Assembly (NCBI GenBank): GCA_963697365.1
Contig: CAVONT010000002.1
Span: forward strand, 114,017 to 178,016
Length of the DNA stretch: 64,000 nucleotides
Reading direction: 5' to 3'
From: CAIXZV01 sp963697365
GTDB taxonomy: Bacteria > Chloroflexota > Limnocylindria > Limnocylindrales > CSP1-4
The notes beneath the pieces were generated by a model that saw only the letters and a list, made by a program, of their open reading frames with translations, was not told the origin of the DNA and made no database searches. The first letter of the stretch is position 1; each line of letters opens with the position of its first letter. This document shows, piece after piece, positions 36,994 through 45,593 of the stretch. The translations under genes and the position numbers were made by a program.

Positions 36994-37506
36994 ATGACGA
37001 CCAACCCGAGCGCCGGTGGCGGTTCCGCGGTCCTGTTCCCGGCCGTCACGGGCCGCTCGCTGCTCGGCGTGGAGCTGGCCCTCCCGCGCGACCTGCCCGC
37101 CGAGCGGACCCTTGTGGTCGTGGCCTTCCAGCAGTGGCACCAGGCTCGCGTGGACCGCTGGATCGCCCGTGCGGTTGCCGCAGGCGTGCCGCCGACCCCG
37201 AGGGGTCATACCGGCCCGCTGGCTGCGGCGGTCGTGGAGCTGCCCGTCCTTGCCACGGCGTGGCGGCCGGTCCGCCGGTTCATCGACGGCGGCATGACGG
37301 CCGGCATCGGCGACCCCGACGTCCTCGCCCGCACGATCACGATCTACACGGACGTGGGGCGGTTCCAGCGGTCACTGGCGATCCCGGGCAGCGAGGATGT
37401 CCACGCGCTGGTGGTGACCCGCGACGGCACCATTCTCGCCCGTGGATCCGGCGATCCACAGGACCGGACGTGGGACGGACTCCTGGCTGCGCTGCTGAAG
37501 GTGTGA
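36994..37506 (+). CDS. uncharacterised protein with thioredoxin-like pattern but no cysteine
   Basis: 170 residues from ATG 36994. ERTLVVVAFQQWHQARVDRW, then AAAVVELPVLATAWRPVRRF and ALVVTRDGTILARGSGDPQD follow the beta-alpha-beta order of thioredoxin-fold proteins such as ATP10/AhpC relatives, with the final strand-turn-strand V-T-R-D-G. No cysteine is present, so redox catalysis is excluded. A structural or chaperone role is possible. The family assignment is tentative. Confidence 0.55.
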   Translation: MTTNPSAGGGSAVLFPAVTGRSLLGVELALPRDLPAERTLVVVAFQQWHQARVDRWIARAVAAGVPPTPRGHTGPLAAAVVELPVLATAWRPVRRFIDGGMTAGIGDPDVLARTITIYTDVGRFQRSLAIPGSEDVHALVVTRDGTILARGSGDPQDRTWDGLLAALLKV

Positions 37507-37659
37507 GCCGGCGCGGGTCCCGCGGACCCGACCGCGGACCCTGAATCGACCCGAACCAATCCAGCCGGGGGTGGTGGGCCGAAGGATGGGGTGGACAGGT
37601 CAACGGCGGAACCGCCGACGAAAGCCGACCTCCGCAATTGCCACCCGGAAGGAACATCA

Positions 37660-38649
37660 ATGAAGCGCACGATCATCCTCTCGCTTGCAGCCCTGGCCAT
37701 CGTGGTCTCGGCGTGCTCCACGACCGCGGCGACGCCCGCACCTGCGACCCCGGCACCGGCCACCGAGGCCCCGTCGATGGCCCCGGAGCTCAGCGACATC
37801 GTCGACACGGCCACCGCGGCCGGCTCGTTCGAGACCCTGCTCGCCGCCGCCACCGCCGCGGGCCTGGTCGAGACCCTCAAGGGCGAGGGCCCGTTCACCG
37901 TCTTCGCCCCGACCGACGAGGCGTTCGCCGCCCTGCCGGAAGGCACCGTCGAGGGGCTGCTCGCAGACCCCGAGGCCCTCAAGCAGATCCTGCTCTACCA
38001 CGTCGTCTCGGGCCAGGTCACCGCTGACCAGGTCGTGAGCCTCACCTCCGCCGACTCCGTCGCCGGCCCCGCCATCAAGATCGCCGTCGTGGACGGCAAG
38101 GTCATGCTGAACGACAGCGCGACCGTGGTCACCCCCGACGTCATGACGTCCAACGGCGTCATCCACGTCATCGACCAGGTCATCCTGCCCCCGGCCGAGG
38201 CCATGGCCACCGAGGCCCCGTCGATGGCCCCGGAGCTCAGCGACATCGTCGACACGGCCACCGCGGCCGGCTCGTTCGAGACCCTGCTCGCCGCCGCCAC
38301 CGCCGCGGGCCTGGTCGAGACCCTCAAGGGCGAGGGCCCGTTCACCGTCTTCGCCCCGACCGACGAGGCGTTCGCCGCCCTGCCGGAAGGCACCGTCGAG
38401 GGGCTGCTCGCAGACCCCGAGGCCCTCAAGCAGATCCTGCTCTACCACGTCGTCTCGGGCCAGGTCACCGCTGACCAGGTCGTGAGCCTCACCTCCGCCG
38501 ACTCCGTCGCCGGCCCCGCCATCAAGATCGCCGTCGTGGACGGCAAGGTCATGCTGAACGACAGCGCGACCGTGGTCACCCCCGACGTCATGACGTCCAA
38601 CGGCGTCATCCACGTCATCGACCAGGTCATCCTGCCGCCGGCCAACTGA
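37660..38649 (+). CDS. lipoprotein with two identical fasciclin (FAS1) domains
   Basis: 329 residues from ATG 37660 (GGAAGGA upstream). The signal sequence ends in the lipobox VSAC (lipid-modified Cys19), then an Ala/Pro/Thr linker. Two FAS1 domains follow (about 38-180 and 187-329) with the typical H1 (GEGPFTVFAPTDEAFAALPE) and H2 (SNGVIHVIDQVILPP) motifs. The domains are identical except for the junction, because the DNA is a perfect duplication. Fasciclin proteins mediate adhesion or bind extracellular polymers. It is followed by a strong hairpin terminator. Confidence 0.9.
   Translation: MKRTIILSLAALAIVVSACSTTAATPAPATPAPATEAPSMAPELSDIVDTATAAGSFETLLAAATAAGLVETLKGEGPFTVFAPTDEAFAALPEGTVEGLLADPEALKQILLYHVVSGQVTADQVVSLTSADSVAGPAIKIAVVDGKVMLNDSATVVTPDVMTSNGVIHVIDQVILPPAEAMATEAPSMAPELSDIVDTATAAGSFETLLAAATAAGLVETLKGEGPFTVFAPTDEAFAALPEGTVEGLLADPEALKQILLYHVVSGQVTADQVVSLTSADSVAGPAIKIAVVDGKVMLNDSATVVTPDVMTSNGVIHVIDQVILPPAN
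37758..38636. repeat. perfect tandem duplication, 447-bp period, inside the fasciclin gene
   Basis: Bases 37758-38190 recur without a visible mismatch at 38205-38637 (about 432 bp). The first difference is in the Pro codons at the end of the second unit. The period is 149 codons, so the frame is kept. Confidence 0.9.
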
Positions 38650-38683
38650 GCACCGCGGGCCCACCAGGGCCCCTGAAGATCCC

Positions 38684-38712
38684 GAAGGCGGGGCCCACGT
38701 GGCCCCGCCTTC
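38684..38712 (+). terminator. hairpin terminator after the fasciclin gene
   Basis: Two 12-bp arms (GAAGGCGGGGCC / GGCCCCGCCTTC) are perfectly complementary around the loop CACGT, 34 bp after the stop. The tail has few Ts (TCTCACGTTC), as is common in G+C-rich genomes. Confidence 0.75.
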
Positions 38713-38768
38713 TCACGTTCGAGCCCTCTGCGCACGAGGGGGCTTGCCAGCCCGCCTACCATTCTGGG

Positions 38769-40626
38769 ATGTCGTCCCGCGTCCCTGGCCCCGCGTCCCG
38801 TGACCCCCATGCGCCGGAGCCTGCCCTGAGCGCGGCGCAGCTCGACGCGCTCAACCGGTTCCCGGACGACAACCCCAACCCGGTCATGCGCCTCGATCTC
38901 GACGGACGGCTCAGCTACGCCAACCCCGCGAGCGCGGGTGTGCGCGGGGCGCTGGTGGCCGGGGTCGGCGAGCACGTGCCGGCCGAGATGCTGGCCCGGT
39001 GCCGCGAGGCCGCCGCGGAGAGAGCGTTCCTCGAGGTCCACTGGGACAACCGGACGTACGCCGTGTGGCCCGTGCTCATCGAGGAGCTGGGGTTCATCAA
39101 CCTGTACGGCACCGACGTCACCGCCGAGCGGGCGATCGTGAAGTTTCCTGACCAGAACCCGAACCCGGTGCTGCGGATCGACTGGAACGGCCGTCTCGTG
39201 TACGCCAACCCCGCCAGTGCCCGGCTGATGGATCGGCCTGGGCCTCGCAGTGGGCGCGCCACTCGCGAGCGATCTTCGCGATGCGCTCCTCGGCCGCGCC
39301 CGGGCCGCGGACCCGGATCCGTTCGACGTCGTCTCCGGGGAGCGGACGTACGCGCTCCTGGCGGTGGACGTCCCCGAGTTCGGGTTCGTCAACGTCTACG
39401 GCACCGACGTGACGGCGGTGAAGGAACGGGAGCGGCTCGCCCGCGAGAACGAGCGCCTCCTGCTCAACATCCTGCCTGCACCGATCGCCCAACGGCTGCG
39501 CGACGGCGAGCCCATGATCGCCGACCGCTTCGACGATGTGACGATGCTGTTCGCCGATGTCGTCGAGTTCACGCGCCTGTCGTCAACGCTGACGCCGTCC
39601 GAGCTGGTCGGCATCCTCAACGAGGTGTTCTCCGCGTTCGACGACCTGGTTGACCAGTTCGGCCTGGAGAAGGTGAAGACGATCGGCGATGCGTACATGG
39701 TCGTGGGCGGCCTCACGGACGGGTCCGCCGACCACACGGCACGGGTCGCGGAGATGGCCCTCGCGCTGACTGCCGCCATCAGCCGGATCGACGCCGCCGT
39801 GCGCCTCGGGATCCGCTTCCGGATCGGCATCCACTGTGGTCCGGTCGTCGCCGGCGTGATCGGCACGCGCAAGTTCATCTACGACATCTGGGGCGATACG
39901 GTGAACCTCGCGAGCCGCATGGAGTCGCTGGGCGCGCCGGGTCGCATCCAGGTGACCCAGGCCGTGCAGGAGCGCCTCGCCGGCAGGTTCCTGATGGAAT
40001 CGCGCGGGCTGATCGAGGTGAAGGGCAAGGGGCCGACGGCCGCCTGGTACCTCGTGGCCCGAGACGAGTCGCACGGCGGCGGCCCGGGCCGGCCGGCGAC
40101 CGCTGCCGGAGTGCGAGACCCCGGCAGCGAGCACCCCACCCCGCTCGGGCCCGTAGAGCCCGGGCAGGCAGCTCAGCCGGCTGCCGAGTCTCCGGCAGCC
40201 TTGGCGGCCTCCGTGACGGCAGCGGCGGTCGCGTCGTCCACCGGGGCGGACTTGACGACGCGCGCGTTGGGGAGCTCGGCCATCGCCGCGTCGACGGCGC
40301 CGGTCTCGACGAGCGCAACGATGCCCGATGTCCCCGGCGTGATCACCCCGGACAGGTCGGCCTCGACCGCAGCCCGGGTCATGGTGTTGCCGATCTTGCC
40401 GAGGGCGGCACCGGCAACACCGACCGTCAAGGCGCTGGCCAGGATCGCGGGCGGGAAGATGAGCCCGATGACCGCGCCGCCGACGGCGCCCCAGATGAAC
40501 CCGGTGCGGGTCTTGTGGTCGGTCATCTTCTGGACGTGGATCCTGCCCTGGTCATCGGCGTTGACGACCACCACGCCACGGATGTCGATGGCCCGCTGTG
40601 CCTCGGCGCCCTGCAGCGCGTGGTAG
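38769..40626 (+). CDS. class III adenylate cyclase with two PAS-like input repeats (one frameshift)
   Basis: Starts at ATG 38769. Two PAS-like units share NPNPV-x-R-x-D-x-x-GRLxYANPAS (near residues 35-60 and 131-155). After an indel near 39240 the linker (ERERLARENERLLLNILPAP) leads to the cyclase: VTMLFADVVEFTRLSSTLTP (metal Asp), LEKVKTIGDAYMVVGGL (second metal Asp; Lys for adenine), and KFIYDIWGDTVNLASRME (Asp for adenine, Asn/Arg transition-state residues). These residues indicate ATP rather than GTP. The catalytic domain ends near 40065. The frame then stays open to 40626 antisense to the DUF1269 gene; that tail is probably not protein and another indel may hide the true stop. It should make cAMP for the nearby cNMP-binding proteins. 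Confidence 0.8.
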
Positions 40627-40808
40627 GCCTCCTTGGCGGCGTCCATGTCGGCGAACTGGGCCACGATGAGCACGTGGTTGCCCTGCACCTCGATCCCGGC
40701 CACGGCCTCGGGGTCGGCACCAACGTCGGTTACAAGGTCGGCGGCATCGACCGGCGGCTCGGGCGTGGCTGTGGCGTCGGCGGCCTCGTCCCTGGTCTCA
40801 TCAGTCAT
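40173..40808 (-). CDS. DUF1269-family membrane-associated protein
   Basis: 211 residues from ATG 40808, after AGGAGAG. HVLIVAQFADMDAAKEAYHA and VVVVNADDQGRIHVQKMTDH match the DUF1269 N-terminus. The glycine-rich hydrophobic hairpin FIWGAVGGAVIGLIFPPAIL and the C-terminal half (ADLSGVITPGTSGIVALVET) complete it. The family is found widely in bacteria as a predicted membrane-surface protein without a known reaction. It follows ridA by 83 bp on the same strand. Confidence 0.85.
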   Translation of the reverse strand: MTDETRDEAADATATPEPPVDAADLVTDVGADPEAVAGIEVQGNHVLIVAQFADMDAAKEAYHALQGAEAQRAIDIRGVVVVNADDQGRIHVQKMTDHKTRTGFIWGAVGGAVIGLIFPPAILASALTVGVAGAALGKIGNTMTRAAVEADLSGVITPGTSGIVALVETGAVDAAMAELPNARVVKSAPVDDATAAAVTEAAKAAGDSAAG

Positions 40809-40891
40809 CGGGGGTCTCTCCTGGCTGGTGCTGTCATGGTGCGTTGACACTGTCGCAGATCTCGTCGTCCGCCTCGGCCTCGCGAGCAGCG

Positions 40892-41371
40892 TCAGATCGC
40901 GATCCGGACCTCGGCCTCGAGCTCCACCGGCAGGTTGAACGGCAGCTCGGCCATGCCGACCGCCGAGCGCGCATGGGCGCCGGCCTCGCCGAACAGCTCG
41001 AGGACCAGGTCCGAGAAGCCGTTGACCACCGCCGGCTGGCTCGCGAAGCCCGGGGCCGAGTTGACCATCCCGAACACCCGCACCCAGGCCGTGATGCGGT
41101 CGAGGTCGCCCAGCTCGCGGGCCAGGCTGCCCAGCATCGAGAGGGCCGTCAGCCGGGCCGCCTCGTACGCCTGCTCGATCGAGACGTCGGCGCCGACCTT
41201 GCCGAACGGGCCGGCGATCGTGCCATCCGGATTCTGGGGGCCGTGCCCCGACACCAGGGCACGATCGCCGATCACCCGCACGGGCGCGAAGGGCAGCAGG
41301 ACCCCGGGCGGTGGCTTGACGGCCTCGGGGAGCACCAGGCCGAGCTCCTGCAGTCGTGCCTCGATGTGCAC
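40892..41371 (-). CDS. RidA/YjgF-family enamine/imine deaminase-like protein
   Basis: 159 residues from GTG 41371, preceded by GGAGG. It is a Rid-type long subfamily: VIGDRALVSGHGPQNPDGTI, FGKVGADVSIEQAYEAARLT, AWVRVFGMVNSAPGFASQPA and AHARSAVGMAELPFNLPVEL. RidA proteins hydrolyse reactive enamines from PLP enzymes. The usual P-(Y)-S-Q-A region is replaced by the Rid2/3-type GHGPQNPDG text, and the Arg of ARSAVG is present, so the pocket is probably active on another imine. It lies 38 bp after the MFS-cNMP gene. Confidence 0.85.
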   Translation of the reverse strand: MHIEARLQELGLVLPEAVKPPPGVLLPFAPVRVIGDRALVSGHGPQNPDGTIAGPFGKVGADVSIEQAYEAARLTALSMLGSLARELGDLDRITAWVRVFGMVNSAPGFASQPAVVNGFSDLVLELFGEAGAHARSAVGMAELPFNLPVELEAEVRIAI

Positions 41372-41409
41372 CGTGATCCTCCCTTCGAGCGCCGCCAGGG
41401 ACGTCCCGG

Positions 41410-43144
41410 TCAGCCGACCGGGCGTCCCGCGTCGCGGTAGCGTTCGAGCATCCGGCCGGAGATCTCCTCGCCGGCGTTGAGCAGCTCCAGGAAGTCGGGG
41501 CCGTCGAGGGCCAGCAGTCTGCCCGGTCCCTCGGCCGTGACCGTCGCACTGCGCGGCGCGCCGTGCATCAGGCCCAGCTCGCCGAACACCTCGTCGGCCT
41601 TCATCGTGCGCAGACGACGCTGCAGGCCGGTTCCCGGGTCCAGCTGGTCGACGACGAACGTGCCCGTCTCGATGATGTAGAACCGGTCGGCCGCATCGCC
41701 CTCGCGGATGACCACCTCGCCCGCGGCGACCGGCACCGCGACGAGCCGTGCCGCCGCCACCTCGAGCGCCGCCGACGAGACACCGGCGAACAGCGGCAGC
41801 TTGGCCACCCGGGTGAGGACCGTGGCTGCCGCCTCGACCTCGGCGCTGCGGCGGAACGACGGGCCGGCGAGGATGAGCGCACCCACGGCCGACAGCGCGA
41901 TCAGGACTCCGCCCGCGATGAGCACCGGCGTCGCCCCGATCGTGGTGAACAGGATCGGGACCGCGAACGAGCCGAGGGCGTAGGTCAGGGTGGACACCGT
42001 CTGCATCGTTCCGAACGTCCGACCCCGGATGGCGTCGGGCACCACCCGCTGGAGGACCGTCTCGCGCACGACCTCCTCGATGAGGGCGCCGCCCGCGATG
42101 ATCATCAGCGCGATGGACGCGAGCACCATCGTGTCCACGAAGCCGAGCATGATGAAGCCGGCCGTGAGGATGCCGGTGCCGACGATGAGGGGCAGGGCCA
42201 GGTTCGGCCGGAGCACCAGGGATGTCGAGGCGATCGCGCCGATCACGCCGCCGATGCCCACTGCCGCCCACAGGAAGCCCGTCGCGTCGTCGCTGACGTT
42301 GAGCTGGTCCACGGCGAAGATGACCAGTGCGACCGAGAGGCCGCCCCAGAAGAAGCCGGCGACGACCTCCATGAGGGCGAGGCCGGCCACCGGGACGGAT
42401 GATGTCCCGGACGCCGACCACGGGCTCAGGAGCTGGAGCCGGCCCGACGGCGACCGGCGCGTCCTGATCGGTCGATGCGCCATCGGCGGCGGACGCCTCC
42501 GGGGCGGCGGAGGCCTCGGCGACCGCAGGTGCCTCGGGGTCAGCCTTCGCGGCCCGCGGGTTGTTGGACGGGAGGCTCCACAGGATGATGACGGGGGCCA
42601 GGAACGAGAGTGCGTTGAGCACGAACGCCCACCCCGGGTCAAGCACTGCGATGATGACGCCCGCGATTGCGGGACCCAGGACGAACGTGATCTCCCCGAG
42701 CGTCGCGTTGACGCTGTTGGCCGGGCCCAGCTCCGTCTCGTTGCGGACCAGCGAGGGCATGTAGGCGCCGATCGCAGGCCGGAACGGAACCGCGAAGCAG
42801 GTCGCGAAGATGGCCACGGCGACCGTCACGAGGACCGGGCCGCCCGCGAAGGTGTTGGCCGCCAGCACGAGCATCGCGAGCCCGCGGATCGCGTCCGTCA
42901 CGATCAGGACCATTCGCCGGTCGAACCGGTCCACGATGATCCCGGCAGGCACCGAGAGCAGCACGTACGGGATGATCCGGGCGCCGCCGATGATGCCGAG
43001 CACGACCGGGTCGTCGCTCACCCGGTAGACCACGACGAGCAGGGCGACCAGGTACAGCCAGTCACCGATGCCCGAGATGAACTCGCCGGTGAACAGGCGG
43101 ACCAGATTCCTGTTGCGGACGACGGTCCGCATGGCGGCAATCAT
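41410..43144 (-). CDS. major facilitator transporter fused to a cyclic-nucleotide-binding domain (one frameshift)
   Basis: About 577 residues. N-terminal twelve-helix MFS: LVRLFTGEFISGIGDWLYLV, IVDRFDRRMVLIVTDAIRGL, ANSVNATLGEITFVLGPAIA, with a long Ala/Glu/Pro loop between halves where an indel sits (near 42400). The second half contains VVPDAIRGRTFGTMQTVSTL. A C-terminal cNMP domain follows: FAGVSSAALEVAAARLVAVP, FYIIETGTFVVDQLDPG and EVFGELGLMHGAPRSATVTA with the phosphate-binding Gly-Glu and Arg. Transport would be gated by cAMP or cGMP. The sequence resembles enterobactin-exporter-type MFS proteins. First gene of an MFS-cNMP, ridA, DUF1269 series. Confidence 0.85.
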
Positions 43145-43383
43145 GCCGGTGGATCTCCCTCAGCCCCTGCCGCCGATGCGCGGCGTTCGGCGCACGATAC
43201 GCCGCCAGCGCGGCCTCGTCGACCCCGTGTGCTGCGGACCAGTGTCGGCGACCCCCCCGGCCGCTGGTCGTGTCAGGAGCGGGTCTACCGGCCCTGCCGT
43301 GCTGGTCCGCCGCCACCCACACTCGGCTGATCACAGGTCCCATCCGGTCCCAGCCGGCGGAGCGGACCTCCAGGAGGAACACG

Positions 43384-45192
43384 ATGCACAACGCAAGGCT
43401 CGATGCCTGGGTCGACGAGGTCGCAGCACTGACGAAGCCCGAGCGGGTCCAGTGGTGCGACGGCTCGCCGGCCGAGCACGACGAGATGATCCGCCTGATG
43501 GTTCACGCGGGGACGGCCATCCCGCTCGACGACAAGCTCCGCCCCAACAGCGTCCTCGTGCGCTCCCACCCCGCCGACGTGGCCCGCGTCGAGGACCGCA
43601 CATTCATCTGCTCAGCGCGTCCCGAGGACGCCGGGCCCACCAACAACTGGGCCGACCCGGCCGCGATGAAGGCGACCCTCACGCCCCTGTTCGACGGCGC
43701 GATGGCCGGCCGGACCATGTACGTGATCCCCTACTCGATGGGCCCCGTCGGCTCGCCCATCGCGAACATCGGCGTCGAGATCACGGACTCGCCGTACGTC
43801 GTCGCCAACATGCACGTGATGACGCGCGTCGGCACACGGGTTCTCGAGGTCCTCGGTGAGGACGGCGACTTCGTGCGCGGCCTCCACTCGGTGGGCTCGC
43901 CGCTGGGACCCGGCGATTCTGACTCCGCGTGGCCGCACAACATCGAGCACAAGTACATCAGCCACTTCCCGGACACCCGCGAGATCTGGTCGTTCGGGTC
44001 CGGCTACGGCGGCAACGCGCTGCTGGGGAAGAAGTGCCACGCCCTGCGGATCGCGTCGGTCCAGGCCCGTGACGAGGGCTGGCTGGCCGAGCACATGCTG
44101 ATCCTCAAGCTCACCAACCCCGAGGGCCGCGTCCACTACATCACGGCCGCCTTCCCGTCCGCGTGCGGCAAGACCAACCTCGCGATGCTGGAGCCCACGA
44201 TCCCCGGCTGGACCGTGCAGACCGTCGGCGACGACATCGCATGGATGAAGATCGGCAAGGACGGTCGCCTGCGGGCGATCAATCCCGAGGCCGGCTTCTT
44301 CGGCGTCGCCCCGGGCACGAGCATGGCCTCCAACGCCAACGCGATGCGCACGTTCACCCATGGCGCGATCTTCACCAACTGCGCGATCACCACCGAGGGT
44401 GACGTGTGGTGGGAGCAGATGACACCCGAGCCGCCCGCCGGGGCGACCGACTGGCTGCGCAGGCCGTGGTCCGCCGACGCAGGGCGCAAGGCTGCCCATC
44501 CCAACGCGCGGTTCACGGTGCCGGCCAGCCAGTGCCCGGTCATCGCGCCCGAGTGGGAGGATCCCGAGGGCGTGCCGATCGACGCCATCCTGTTCGGCGG
44601 ACGGCGCTCGAGCACTGTGCCGCTGGTGTACGAGGCGTTCGACTGGGCGCACGGCACGTTCATCGGGGCCACCACTGGCAGCGAGACGACCGCGGCCGCC
44701 GTCGGCGCCGTCGGCCAGCTGCGCCGGGACCCCATGGCGATGCTGCCGTTCTGCGGCTACAACATGGCCGACTACTGGAACCACTGGCTGTCGTTCACCG
44801 ACCGCATGGATCCCGACAAGCTGCCGGGCGTGTTCTTCGTCAACTGGTTCCGCAAGGGCGACGACGGCAGGTTCCTGTGGCCGGGCTTCGGCGAGAACAG
44901 CCGGGTGCTCAAGTGGATCATCGAGCGCGTCGAGGGCACGGCCGAGGCGGTGAGCACGCCGGTTGGCCGGCTGCCGGCACTGGGCGCCCTGGATGTCGAG
45001 GGCCTTGCCCTCGCGGACGGGGCGATGGACCAGCTCCTCGCGATCGACGTGCCAGGATGGCTCGAGGAGATCGGCCTGATCCGGGAGCACTTCGCACGGT
45101 TCGGCGACAAGCTGCCCGCGCAGCTGGCGGCCTACGCCGACCAGCTCGAGGCGGAGCTCAAGGCCGCCCGGACACCGGCCGGGATCGCCTGA
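43384..45192 (+). CDS. pckG: phosphoenolpyruvate carboxykinase (GTP)
   Basis: 602 residues from ATG 43384 after GGAGG. Diagnostic motifs: TMYVIPYSMGPVGSPIANIG (PEP/oxaloacetate site), SFGSGYGGNALLGKKCHALR, FPSACGKTN (kinase-1a/P-loop with the mobile-loop Cys-like region), VGDDIAWMK (metal Asp), INPEAGFFGVAPGTS, and NWFRKGDDGRFLWPGFGENS near the end. It is the GTP-dependent class (Asn/Phe in the guanine pocket). It converts oxaloacetate plus GTP to PEP, CO2 and GDP at the start of gluconeogenesis. A long palindrome 5 bases after the stop probably ends the transcript. Confidence 0.97.
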   Translation: MHNARLDAWVDEVAALTKPERVQWCDGSPAEHDEMIRLMVHAGTAIPLDDKLRPNSVLVRSHPADVARVEDRTFICSARPEDAGPTNNWADPAAMKATLTPLFDGAMAGRTMYVIPYSMGPVGSPIANIGVEITDSPYVVANMHVMTRVGTRVLEVLGEDGDFVRGLHSVGSPLGPGDSDSAWPHNIEHKYISHFPDTREIWSFGSGYGGNALLGKKCHALRIASVQARDEGWLAEHMLILKLTNPEGRVHYITAAFPSACGKTNLAMLEPTIPGWTVQTVGDDIAWMKIGKDGRLRAINPEAGFFGVAPGTSMASNANAMRTFTHGAIFTNCAITTEGDVWWEQMTPEPPAGATDWLRRPWSADAGRKAAHPNARFTVPASQCPVIAPEWEDPEGVPIDAILFGGRRSSTVPLVYEAFDWAHGTFIGATTGSETTAAAVGAVGQLRRDPMAMLPFCGYNMADYWNHWLSFTDRMDPDKLPGVFFVNWFRKGDDGRFLWPGFGENSRVLKWIIERVEGTAEAVSTPVGRLPALGALDVEGLALADGAMDQLLAIDVPGWLEEIGLIREHFARFGDKLPAQLAAYADQLEAELKAARTPAGIA

Positions 45193-45196
45193 CCGA

Positions 45197-45214
45197 TCCC
45201 GGCTCGAGCCGGGA
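45197..45214 (+). terminator. 18-bp perfect palindrome after pckG
   Basis: TCCCGGCTCGAGCCGGGA, five bases after the pckG stop, can form a GC-rich stem with a short loop. There is no T-run, so termination is a prediction. Confidence 0.5.
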
Positions 45215-45593
45215 CATCGATCGGAACTGAACAGTCGATCGAACCTGAACAGCGGCTGGCGCCCGGCGATCGCTCGCGGCGCCAGTCGTTTCGCGTGCGG
45301 ACCTGTCTGGGCTGCGGCGCACCGGCCCGTCACACGGTGCAGTCGGAGCGCTCGATGCGCGGCTGGTGCGCACATCGTGCCGTCCAAGCCCTGCCTGAGC
45401 GCACCGGTGGCGCACGGAGCGCGCACCCAGCGACGTCACTGCTCCATGTGCGCGCCGGGTGCGCGGGGCTGGGCGGGCGGGAATCGCACGGTACCAGGCG
45501 GTTGGCCAACTGCGCGGGCGCGGCGCTTCGGCTGCTCGTGTCTAGGCTGTTCCAGCTGCGCCGGGTTCGGCTGCCGGCTGCGTCCCGTCGTCC
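45215..45593. other. non-coding interval between pckG and the DHA2 transporter
   Basis: No convincing gene. It holds an imperfect direct repeat (45218-45234 and 45236-45252, core GAACTGAACAG/GAACCTGAACAG). It also holds an 8-bp inverted repeat CTGGCGCC/GGCGCCAG (45256-45263 and 45278-45285, 14-nt spacer). A plus-strand frame with two CxxC-like pairs at 45295 lacks a ribosome-binding site and was not accepted. Confidence 0.6.

Noticed and set aside
37657..38664. A minus-strand frame over the fasciclin gene
   Set aside because: Gly/Asp/Val-rich shadow that also shows the duplication; the plus strand has a lipobox and FAS1 motifs.
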